Shown here: piece by piece, positions 10,004 to 18,113 of the stretch
Layout: the number at the start of each line of letters is the position of its first letter
How positions within the stretch are numbered: the first letter of the stretch is position 1
NCBI RefSeq assembly: GCF_000208925.1
Contig: NW_001915153.1
Location: 1-18,236, forward strand
DNA length: 18,236 nt
Direction of reading: 5' to 3'
Source of the DNA: Entamoeba histolytica HM-1:IMSS
Lineage: Eukaryota > Evosea > Mastigamoebida > Endamoebidae
Notes under the pieces: model-generated
The model's database searches: none
The model's input: only the letters and a program-made list of their open reading frames with translations
Told to the model about the DNA's origin: nothing
Translations under genes and position numbers: made by a program

Positions 10004-10394
10004 TTATCTCTTATAATTAGATTTAATAAAGTCAAATAAATCGTTTAATGTATATGTCATGGTAGTAAAGGAAGTTATAGTTCTGTACTTTGCCATATCA
10101 GTGATAATATCTTCCATTTTATGTTGACAATCAATTACGGATTGATTTTCATCATCAATAACACTCTATAAATTAAATAAATAAGATGGTATAGTAATAA
10201 ACAAATAAAAATAAACAAACTTTTAAATAGTAGTTTTGTTGAATTTGAACTCGGTTTGCCTTATCAACTATTTGCCATAATTTAGTTTGTTCATCAGCAA
10301 CTACTGCAGTTATATCACAAATTCTTTTTGTTGTTTTTTCAATAGTGTCTGATGTTGTATTTATTAATCTTTCTTCTATTGTTGCTTGTTTCAT
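10004..10394 (-). CDS. Small helical / coiled-coil protein, unrecognised (two exons)
   Basis: A 111-aa protein built from exon 10394-10221 and exon 10165-10004, separated by a 55-bp GTTTGT...TAG intron. Exon 1 ends in NYYLK and exon 2 opens with SVIDDENQ. Unspliced, the frame runs on into a hydrophobic tail that is translated intron. The product is almost all amphipathic helix, rich in Gln, Asp, Glu, Lys and Thr, with no signal peptide or membrane segment. I do not recognise the family. The pattern of a long helix followed by LNDLFDFIKSN is loosely like the C-terminal coiled coil of Nup62/Nsp1-type nucleoporins, but no FG repeats are present and this is only a suggestion. Small SNARE-like or BLOC-like subunits are alternatives. 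The spliced structure argues that it is a real gene. Confidence 0.75.
10166..10220 (-). other. Intron of the small helical-protein gene (55 bp)
   Basis: Begins GTTTGTTT and ends ATAG on the minus strand, phase 0. Removal opens a further 53 codons of helical protein. Confidence 0.85.
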
Positions 10395-10602
10395 TTCTTT
10401 TCAGAAAAAACTAAAATTTATTAGTTTTTTCTCTTATTAGTTTTTAATATTTTTTATTTATTGAAAATTCCAATAAAGTTTATTGACTCTTCATCTTATA
10501 ATGAAAGGATGATTAATTATCAAAAAGACATATGCTTATAAACACAATTGAATTAAAAAGAATTTTAATTCATAAATAACTAATAAGTTATTCAGTTATA
10601 GA

Positions 10603-12294
10603 ATGAGAAGTTTATATTACCATATATGTGATCTAAAGAATGCATTTACATTCAAAAAACATTTAGCATCAACACACTCCTCATTTTTTACTCGAACAGG
10701 GGATTTTCAATTTCTTATTGATGGAGAAGAGACAATGCAAAAAATTGCTGAATCACTTGTTTCTGCAAAAAATACAATTAAAATAATGGGATGGAGAATG
10801 GATCTAAACGTTCCTATGATTAGAACTAATCATTACCTACAAGGAAAAACAATTCTTGATATTTTAATGATTGCTGCAAAACGTGGTATAAAAATTTATG
10901 TATTATTATATAAATCCCCTTATGTTAGTCATTTAACAAAAAACCAAACTACAACAAAAATTCTAAATTCTGTACATCCTAATATTGTTTGTATTTGCGA
11001 ACGTTGGTCATTAATATTTTCTCACCATGAAAAAGTTATTATTATTGATAATGAAATTGGGTTTGTAGGTGGAATTGACCTTTGTGTTGGGAGGTATGAC
11101 ACTCATGACCACCAAATATCACCTTGTGTCAAACAAGATGATTATTATATTTATCCTCCAATTGATTACAACAACATCCAAATTCATAAAACTAATTCAC
11201 TCCAATATCCAAGAATGCCATGGCATGATATTCACTGTATGGTTAATGGAACAATTTTAAATGACCTCCAATATCATTTTCACCAACGATGGCAATTTTA
11301 TAATGGGTCTATTGAGTCTATCTCTGTAAACACATACGAAGGTTCAGATGAAATGAAGTTATGTAGATCAATATGTAATAGTTCTGGATCTCAAAACGAA
11401 TGTAGTATTTATGGAGAAATGCTTAGGTTAATAAGAAAAGCAGAACATTTTATTTATATTGAACAACAATATTTTTTAAGTAATTGTGGTAAAAAAAATA
11501 TTTCAAATAAACTTGGTCAGGCAATTGCTAAAAAGATAGTTACATCTTTTGAAAGAGGAAAAAAGTTTTTTGTTGTCATTGTGTTACCAGTGTTTAGTGA
11601 AGGTCAATTAAGGCAAAAGTCAGTTAGAAAAATTTTAGAATACACTAGAAAATCTATATATGATGGGACTAATAGTATTTTTAATATTGCTAAAAAGAAT
11701 GGTGTAATAGATATTTCCAATTATTTGTGTGTTTGTAATTTGTACAACTATGGATGGTGTGAAAAATATGGCATAACTTCAAGTCAAATTTATGTTCATT
11801 CAAAATTAATGATAATAGATGACAGGTATGCATTAATAGGCTCTGCTAATATGAATGATCGTTCATTACGTGGAGATCGTGATACTGAAATTGCAATTTC
11901 TATTAAAGAAACGAATCAAATAAAAGAGTTATTTGGAAGAGAAGAAATCAATGTCTGTAAAAAAATTTCATCATTGAGAAAAAAGTTATGGATGGAACAT
12001 CTTGGATTCAAAGAACATTTATCCTTGCTTGTTGAAGACGCTTATGAATGCTTTGAAACAATTTGGAAACAAGTGGCTCATGAAAATAGATTGATTTATG
12101 AACAAGTCTTTCCATTATTTCCAAGAGATGCTTTTACATATTATATCAATACAGAAAAACATACTCATCCTATTGCAGTTAAAGAAAAACTACCTTTACT
12201 AGTTAAGGTTCAAGGTCATCTTGTACTGGCATCGTTAATATTTGGTTCAAAAGAGCATCAACGAAGTTATGGATTAACTGCTATTGTTACTTAA
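10603..12294 (+). CDS. Phospholipase D (eukaryotic HKD type)
   Basis: Hydrolyses phosphatidylcholine-type lipids to phosphatidic acid, or transphosphatidylates them, in signalling and vesicle traffic. The 563-aa protein has both HKD motifs: H142-K144-D149 in HHEKVIIID, followed by GGIDLC, and H399-K401-D406 in VHSKLMIID, followed by GSANMNDRS. The conserved IYIEQQYF (284-291) and PWHDIHC (206-212) segments are also present. All catalytic residues are intact. There is no PX or PH domain upstream, so membrane targeting must differ from animal PLD1/2. The start is the first ATG after an in-frame TAA at 10573, and no spliced upstream exon is evident. It converges on S24 with a gap of only 66 bp. 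Confidence 0.95.
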   Translation: MRSLYYHICDLKNAFTFKKHLASTHSSFFTRTGDFQFLIDGEETMQKIAESLVSAKNTIKIMGWRMDLNVPMIRTNHYLQGKTILDILMIAAKRGIKIYVLLYKSPYVSHLTKNQTTTKILNSVHPNIVCICERWSLIFSHHEKVIIIDNEIGFVGGIDLCVGRYDTHDHQISPCVKQDDYYIYPPIDYNNIQIHKTNSLQYPRMPWHDIHCMVNGTILNDLQYHFHQRWQFYNGSIESISVNTYEGSDEMKLCRSICNSSGSQNECSIYGEMLRLIRKAEHFIYIEQQYFLSNCGKKNISNKLGQAIAKKIVTSFERGKKFFVVIVLPVFSEGQLRQKSVRKILEYTRKSIYDGTNSIFNIAKKNGVIDISNYLCVCNLYNYGWCEKYGITSSQIYVHSKLMIIDDRYALIGSANMNDRSLRGDRDTEIAISIKETNQIKELFGREEINVCKKISSLRKKLWMEHLGFKEHLSLLVEDAYECFETIWKQVAHENRLIYEQVFPLFPRDAFTYYINTEKHTHPIAVKEKLPLLVKVQGHLVLASLIFGSKEHQRSYGLTAIVT

Positions 12295-12360
12295 TTATAT
12301 ATTTTATTTAAATATAAAAAAGAAAAAAAGATCAGAACAAATCGGTCTTTTAAAAAAGGT

Positions 12361-12783
12361 TTACTTCTTCTTTCTAGATGCTTTCTTCATTTCTTTCTTC
12401 TTATAGTCTTTGAATGAATGGCACATTCTCCATTTCTTCTTATGTTCCTTTCTAGCCTTTCTTGGTGCTTTAGTCTTCTTATCCAAACCAGCTCTAATTA
12501 ATTGATGTTTTGGAACAAATTTCTTTAAGGCTGAAAGTGTGTCATAAATCAATGCAAATCCTGATGTCTTTCCTCCTCCGTACTTAGTAACAAATCCATT
12601 AAGAACGATAGTTTGGACGTCTTTTACCTTGTACATTTTAGCAAGCTTTTCTTTAATTTCAGTGAATTTTGGTTGAACAATTCCTGGATGATAAATATCA
12701 ACAACTACTTGCTTTCTGCAAAGTAATGGATTAACAATAAGATTTCTTGTTCTGATTGTAACTTCACTCTTTTGAGTTGCCAT
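12361..12783 (-). CDS. RPS24: 40S ribosomal protein S24 (eS24)
   Basis: Small-subunit ribosomal protein. The 140-aa product carries the eS24 signature: TIRTRNLIVNPLL near the start, VDIYHPG (28-34), YGGGKTSGFALIYD (68-81), PKHQLIRAGL (91-100) and a very basic Lys/Arg C-terminal tail. The length is typical. It has a single exon and biased codon use like L7 and S19. It is transcribed divergently from S19 and is expected to be co-expressed with it. Confidence 0.97.
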   Translation of the reverse strand: MATQKSEVTIRTRNLIVNPLLCRKQVVVDIYHPGIVQPKFTEIKEKLAKMYKVKDVQTIVLNGFVTKYGGGKTSGFALIYDTLSALKKFVPKHQLIRAGLDKKTKAPRKARKEHKKKWRMCHSFKDYKKKEMKKASRKKK

Positions 12784-13221
12784 TGTTACAATTACGATTT
12801 GTTAGTTTTTTTACCCTATTGTTTTTTTTCTGGGGTTTTCATTTCTTATAGTAATAAAATAAATTCAAAATTAATGAAATAGTTTAATTAATAACTAGTA
12901 ATTTTAAGATTAAAAAAACAAAAATTGCAATGAAAATAAAAAATAATGTTTTTCTTGTAATGTGTTATTTCACACATTTTTTAATACCATTGAATTGATT
13001 ATTTTGAACACTAGACAGTTATTTTTTTACAGCTAAAGTGTTTCAGTATGAATAAGAAGAAAAGAATTTTAATAATAACAAATAATAAGGAATATTAAAA
13101 ATTAAAAATTAATTTCAATTATTAAAAAAAACAATTCTTTAAAAATATAATAATTTTATTATAAAAATTAATCTGGACTTAATGTGAACTAGAAAACAAC
13201 CCTAACAGTTTACCAGTCAAG
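12784..13221. promoter_or_regulatory. Bidirectional promoter region between S24 and S19
   Basis: This 438-bp AT-rich gap separates the divergent starts of two ribosomal protein genes, so both promoters lie here. On the S24 side the minus strand has AAAACCCC (12832-12839) and AATAGGGTAA (12811-12820). On the S19 side AATGTGAACT (13181-13190) resembles the GAAC element and AACAACCCTAAC (13195-13206) is just upstream of the ATG. Confidence 0.6.
13181..13206 (+). promoter_or_regulatory. Candidate S19 promoter: GAACT element and CCCTAA box
   Basis: AATGTGAACT (13181-13190) differs from the Entamoeba GAAC consensus AATGAACT by a two-base insertion. ACCCTAAC (13199-13206) resembles the telo-box seen at ribosomal protein promoters in other eukaryotes. 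The ATG follows 15 bp later, so part of this may lie in the very short 5' UTR. Confidence 0.4.
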
Positions 13222-13689
13222 ATGCACCACTTCAGTAATATTAAAGACGTTGTCGCTATTGATTTCATTAAAGCCTATGCTGAACATCTTAAGAAATCAG
13301 GAAAGCTTGAAATCCCAGAATGGGTTGATACCGTCAAGACTGGTATGTGCAAAGAACTTGCACCATTAAATCCAGACTGGATTTACATTAGAGCCGCTGC
13401 TATTGCAAGAAAAGTTTATTTGAATAATGGTATTGGAGTAATGGCTCTAAGAAGAGCTTATGGTGATCAATATAACAAACACTATAACCCATCTCATAGA
13501 ACTCTTGGATCAGGAAAGGTTAACAGATATATCCTTCAACAACTTGAAAAGATGGGTTTAGTTGCTAAGGCTCAAAGTGGAAGAACTCTTACCAAAGAAG
13601 GAAGAAAGGATATGGATAAAATCGCTTTCCAAGTTTATAAGGAACATGAAGCTAAAGTTACTCCAATGATCCTTATGCCAATGAACTAA
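13222..13689 (+). CDS. RPS19: 40S ribosomal protein S19 (eS19)
   Basis: Small-subunit protein needed for 18S rRNA maturation and subunit assembly. The 155-aa product has the eS19 hallmarks: EIPEWVDTVKTG (30-41), PDWIYIRAAAIARKVYL (51-67), YGDQYN (80-85) and the winged-helix end with GRTLTKEGRKDMD (120-132). Length is close to the usual ~145-155 aa. It is a single exon with codon bias like the other ribosomal genes. It converges on the RING-H2 gene 150 bp downstream. Confidence 0.97.
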   Translation: MHHFSNIKDVVAIDFIKAYAEHLKKSGKLEIPEWVDTVKTGMCKELAPLNPDWIYIRAAAIARKVYLNNGIGVMALRRAYGDQYNKHYNPSHRTLGSGKVNRYILQQLEKMGLVAKAQSGRTLTKEGRKDMDKIAFQVYKEHEAKVTPMILMPMN

Positions 13690-13839
13690 TTGAATTACTG
13701 GTAACTGTGATATTAATTAGTGTTTTCTTTAATAAAAATATTTATTTGAATTTTAGTGCCATAAAATGCTGGAAATGTGTAATTTTATTAATGAGTATAT
13801 ATTTATTTGAAATTGAATAGAGTTTATATGAAATAAAAA

Positions 13840-14571
13840 TTAAATTAAAGGAGATGATGATAATGCTACACAATAACGACATACCAAGGAAGTATCATTA
13901 ATGTAATCACTACAAGCAGAATGTATTCCATGACCACATGGATAAATTGTGACTGGTTGACCATCAAAAAGCGAGTTTTTACAAATCAAACATGTTCCTT
14001 TAACTGTGACAGTAGGATAACTTTGAAGTTGACTAAATCCAGGTTTTGGAGGTGTAGTAATAATGCTATTAAGTTCATTAAAGTGAAGATGAAATAATTG
14101 AGATTTATTTAAAAAATTATTATAAGAACGATGAAAAATTTTTAAAATTTGAATATGTTGTTCTTTTCCTTTTTTGTTTTTATAACTTCCAATTTGAATG
14201 TTTCTTATAATAATTTCATTTTCAATTTCTTTATTTATTAATAATTCAAAGAATTTTTCTAATTCATTATCATTAATTGGATAAGAACAAATATTAATAA
14301 TTATCATTTCTTGATAATTTTCAATTTCTTCTTTTGTACGTTCATTTAATATGTTTCTAAAAATTTCATATTCTTTCATTTTATATAATAGACTTAGTAC
14401 TTCTCCTTGGTTAGAAAGTTCTTTAAGCTCTTCTATTTTATTTGTATTATTTCCTTCTAAAATACTTTCAATGGATTTGTTCATTACTTTTCTTTTATTT
14501 TTTTTAAGTTTTAGTTTTTCTGAATTTTGTTTTTTTAATTTTTCTAAATGTTGGTATTTTTTTATCTTCAA
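13840..14571 (-). CDS. RING-H2 protein, probably 5'-truncated
   Basis: The frame is open from 14583 but has no ATG until 14484, so the protein is either 213 aa from that ATG or the tail of a longer one. The C-terminus has a complete RING-H2 finger (residues 194-234 counted from 14571) with ligand spacing C-X2-C-X14-C-X-H-X2-H-X2-C-X10-C-X2-C, including YPCGHGIH. The rest is Lys/Glu/Ile-rich helix, the shortest form of an alpha-solenoid ending in a RING. That layout is seen in Vps8, Vps11, Vps18 and Vps41 of the CORVET/HOPS tethering complexes, and a fragment of one of these is my best guess. A small RING E3 ligase is the alternative. Right upstream lies the decayed coiled-coil element, which may have replaced the missing 5' part. 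Confidence 0.6.
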   Translation of the reverse strand: MKIKKYQHLEKLKKQNSEKLKLKKNKRKVMNKSIESILEGNNTNKIEELKELSNQGEVLSLLYKMKEYEIFRNILNERTKEEIENYQEMIIINICSYPINDNELEKFFELLINKEIENEIIIRNIQIGSYKNKKGKEQHIQILKIFHRSYNNFLNKSQLFHLHFNELNSIITTPPKPGFSQLQSYPTVTVKGTCLICKNSLFDGQPVTIYPCGHGIHSACSDYINDTSLVCRYCVALSSSPLI

Positions 14572-14576
14572 ATAAA

Positions 14577-15589
14577 TTATGTTTCACGAAAATGAATGGT
14601 TGGATTTTGATAATTCTTAAATTTTTTAATGTATTTTAGTATTACTCTCATTATACTTAAATTTAATTCATTTAATGTTATAATGACACTATCATAATTG
14701 ATATATCTTTCATTCCACGAGGTGTTTTGTTTTATTTTCCATTTCTCTTTATTTAATATCACCTGTGTTTCATATAACATTTCAAATATTCTAAAGTAAT
14801 ATCGTTATTTGGGTATATTTCATTTTTTGGTTCTTTCTTCCTTATTCTAATTTTCTTGTTAGAATCAAACATGATTTTATTTGTATTGATTCTGACCCTT
14901 TCTTCCTTATTAAATTTAATTCTTTCTTTGATCATTCTCATCATATATTTTAGGTATTTTATTCTTTCTAGTGATTTGACTTTTATTCCTTCTTCATCAT
15001 GTTCTTTTAATTTCATGATGCACTTTATTCTGTACCATTTCATTGAATATATCTTCTAGTCTATTGATTTTCTTTATATTTCTTTTATTTCATCATTTTT
15101 ATCTCCTATTATTTTATTTTGGAGATAGAGGTACATACAAATTGAAATCATCTTCATATCATCTTGCAGATAATCAATTCTGCTTCCTGACAATATCAAT
15201 CTATTATTAATTTCTATTATTAATTCGTCAGCTTCTTTTCTTTTCCAGTAGTAATTAATGTTTGTACATTTTTCTACTTTCATTTCTTTCATTTTATTGA
15301 TGAGAGTGTTAAGGTATTCTTCATCAATTTCAATAGAGTTATTCTTTAATATGATGTTTTTTCTTTATTATTGAATTACACTCTACTCTTCTATTATATC
15401 ATTTACTTTCACTCTAATGTATTGTTTAGTATTTTCTTTTATTTTATGTGATATTTTAATATATTTAATATATTCTTTTTCATTATTGACATTGATGTTT
15501 ATCACTTTTATTATACTTTCTATTTGTTCATTTCTTAATTTCTTATATAATTTCTTATTTAACCAATTAATTGCAAAACAATACAACAC
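14577..15589 (-). pseudogene. Decayed second ORF of the element
   Basis: Starting at ATG 15589, one minus-strand frame reads as Lys/Ile/Glu/Asn-rich helical protein through about 14759. It is interrupted by a TAG at 15383, two adjacent TAA at 15365-15370, a TAA at 15074 and another TAG near 15060. A frameshift near 14770 leads into a further 67-codon frame ending at 14577. The pieces (68, 72, 94 and 67 codons) have the same composition and would add up to about 330 residues. No domain recognised. Segment EADELIIEINNRLILSGSR around 15180-15235 looks like genuine ancient coding sequence. Confidence 0.45.
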
Positions 15590-15594
15590 TTCAT

Positions 15595-17028
15595 TTAAAA
15601 TTCTATTTCTTTATTTTTTGTTTCTTCTTGTCTGATTATCATCTCTTGTTTTTTGACAATCAGTGCTTTGCTTTCTTCTTCGATTTCCACTACTGTCTTT
15701 TTCATAGGAGTAGTTTCGTTCATCTTCATCGTTCCTGATGATGTTTTCCTCAATATTGGTTGTGTATTTATCACAAGCGTCATCGTTTTCTTCTTCTCTA
15801 GTTCCTTCTGTGAAATAAAATTTTCAATATCATCTTGTTGTTTTGATATTATTTGTTTTTGTGTCTCATTTTCTTTTTGTGTATTATCTAATTCTTCTCT
15901 TGTTATTTCTGCAATCTCATGACTTATTACTGCTGCTTGTTGAATTTCAGAGATTTGTTTTTCTTTATCTCTTAATTCACTTTTCAGCTCCTCAACTTTC
16001 TTCTCTAGTACTTCTGCTTTTTCCTCTAACACACTATTCTTCTTCTCCAGTATTTCTCCTTTTTTCTTCAGCTCTTCTGTTTTCTCCTTTTGTTCATCCT
16101 TTTCCTTCTGTAACTTCCCTTTAGTGGATTTTATACTTCGAATGGTTTCTTCGTTGTTATTCATTTCCATGATTTTCCTTCCTTCTATCTCATTTATTTC
16201 ACCTTGTAATTTTATATTTTCTTCTGTTAGTTTTTCATTTTCTTTCTCAAATTCTTTTCTGACTATTTCTTTTGCTTTTTCTATCATTTCATCTGAGATG
16301 GCTTGTTCTTCTTCCTTTCTTTTTGCTTGATATTCTTTAATTTCTTCTTCTAATTTTTTAATCTGTTTTTGTAGTACTTTAATTTCTTCTTTTTCTTTAT
16401 AATTTTCCTCTTCATTCTTTGTTTCTTCTTTGTTTTCTTCTTGTGTTTTTCTTTCTTTTTCTGTTTCATTTATTATTTTAGCCATTTTACATCTTTCTTG
16501 TAATTCTTTGATTGGATTTCTACTTTTGATTTCTGTTTCAATTGCTTGGATATCTTCTTCCCATCCTTTTGTTCTTTCCTTAAATTCTTCTTGCATTTCT
16601 CTCAATTCTCTTTTTCTTTCTAATTGCATATACTTCTTGAAGAATATCATATCATCTTTTTCTTTTACCTTCATATTTTTTAAGTATTTCTGAATATTCT
16701 CCTTTTCCCATTTACTTGTTATTCCTTTTATTCTTTCTTGTATATCTTTTATTGTTAACCGTCTATGTCTATTGTTTGTATATTCATTATTATTCCAGTA
16801 TTTATCCTGTTTCTTATTTGTTTTTCTTTGTGTCTTTCGTCTTATAATCCATTTTTCCTTAGTATTTCATTTATCATAATCGTAATATCTTTTATTATAA
16901 TCGTAATATCTTTTATTGTTGTTATTGACATTAAACATTGTATTTCTATGTCTTGTTTGGTTTTCTTTACAAGAAGTCAAGGCATTACTCCATAACAATG
17001 GCAATAAAATTTGTTGTATATCCTGCAT
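15595..17028 (-). pseudogene. Long coiled-coil protein ORF with one in-frame TGA
   Basis: From ATG 17028 the frame gives 53 residues (starting MQDIQQILLPLLWSNAL), meets TGA at 16867-16869, then stays open in the same frame for 423 codons to the stop at 15595. Intact it would be about 477 residues. If the TGA is a real stop, the first ATG of the rest is at 16674 (359 aa). A hydrophobic N-terminal helix is followed by an Asn/Tyr-rich linker with a duplicated 7-residue unit, then a basic stretch. From about residue 125 to 420 it is an almost unbroken Glu/Lys coiled coil, and a Thr/Lys/Met-rich end follows. No catalytic domain is seen. Such an ORF surviving in DNA this AT-rich is not chance. It could be a structural, ORF1-like element protein or a cellular coiled-coil gene. 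Confidence 0.55.
16876..16917. repeat. Perfect 21-bp tandem duplication inside the element ORF
   Basis: Units 16876-16896 and 16897-16917 are identical and adjacent. The length is a multiple of three, so on the minus strand the frame is kept and a 7-residue unit (YYDYNKR type) is duplicated just before the in-frame TGA. Confidence 0.9.
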
Positions 17029-18113
17029 TGGAAAGGGATCTAATATTGAATTATAAAGAAATAAACTAAAACTAAAATTTATTCTATTTCATTTTATATT
17101 ATAATTTATACCATCAATATAATATAAAATGATGATGGATTGAAATGGAATTATCTTTAACGAAAATTGAATATTACAAATATTTAAAATTGAATATTCA
17201 TAATCATATGAAATAAAAATAAAATATGATAATAACTAAAAGTGTATTACTAAATAAAGGCAACGAAAAAAGCGAATAATTGAAAAAGAAGAGAATGAAT
17301 GATATAAAAGAATAAAAAGAAAGTAAGAAGTTGGATATGATGAAGAAAGAATAAAAGTAGAAAGGAGAGAAGATAAAAAGAAAGAAGATAAAGTGTAATA
17401 AAACAAAAGAGATGATAAAAGAAGAAAAGAATGAAAAAAAAAATAAAGGATGCAAATTTTATTGAAACAAATAAAAAAAGTGCAATAAAAAAGCGCAAAA
17501 TTTAATGATGCAAAATATTTAGCAACATATTTTATTGATGCAAAATATTTTGAAATAAAAATAATTCATCATTTGATATTATTATATTTGATAATAAATT
17601 ATATTATGTATTAAATACATCATATTTCTTTATTATTTATCTTTCTTTTCTTTTTATTATTTCATATATTAAATTATTATTCATTCATTTATTATTTATA
17701 TTTCATTTATTAAATAAAATGAAAATGAAATTGTAAAATATCAATCAATTAAATATTCATGAATAATAATTTATTAATATTTAATAATTGAAATAATAAA
17801 TAATAAAGTAACAATAATGATATATTCAATATATTCTTTATTTGATTTGTTCAATATTAGATTATTCTATTTCATTATCATTTCATTGTCTTCATTATTT
17901 CATATTCATTTATTATTTTTTAAAATCAAATAAACAATATTATTGATATTCATTCATCATATTAATTTAATATAATAAACACAAACAACATTTCAGAATA
18001 AATAATGAATATTTAACATTGAAAATATTGATTATATTCGATAATTTATTCAACATAAAATCAATAAAACATATATTTTGATAATACACAAATGAAATAT
18101 TAAAGAAATATAC
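17029..18113. other. Gene-free AT-rich tract between the element and the circular junction
   Basis: About 17030-17230 is plain AT-rich spacer. About 17230-17500 is strongly purine-rich on the plus strand, with a fragmentary Lys/Glu-rich reading but many stops. From 17550 onward it is almost pure A and T with ATTCATT and TTATTATT words. No gene, RNA or splice model is supported. Minus-strand frames here give only hydrophobic peptides and look like composition artefacts. Confidence 0.6.
17506..17550. repeat. 15-bp direct repeat TGATGCAAAATATTT
   Basis: Exact copies lie at 17506-17520 and 17536-17550, 30 bp apart. A related GGATGCAAATTTT is at 17448-17460, and the same GATGCAAA core forms a hairpin at 963-982 across the circular junction. 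Confidence 0.75.

Larger units (their letters stand above)
14577..17028 (-). mobile_element. Unclassified two-ORF Entamoeba-type repetitive element (candidate)
   Basis: All coding traces in this 2.5-kb block lie on the minus strand: a long coiled-coil ORF followed, 5 bases after its stop, by a second frame that has decayed. The decay, the lack of splicing signals, the junction with a headless host gene and the repeat at the contig ends all suggest repetitive DNA. I see no reverse transcriptase (no YADD-like motif), no endonuclease, no transposase and no terminal inverted repeats, so it is neither an intact LINE nor a DNA transposon. One of the ERE-type Entamoeba repeats, whose proteins match no known family, is a possibility I cannot test here. 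Confidence 0.35.

Noticed and set aside
15417..16995. Plus-strand open frames opposite the coiled-coil ORF
   Set aside because: They are antisense shadows of Glu/Lys-rich codons and read as Ser/Phe/Leu-rich strings with no conserved motif.
14577..17028. EhLINE/EhSINE retrotransposon
   Set aside because: The two-ORF order is suggestive, but there is no reverse transcriptase or endonuclease motif in any frame and no recognisable LINE 3' end, so the family name is not justified.
17204..17498. Two overlapping hydrophobic minus-strand frames
   Set aside because: Same composition artefact as at 6-718. Two different frames are open over the same bases, which is typical of low-complexity DNA.
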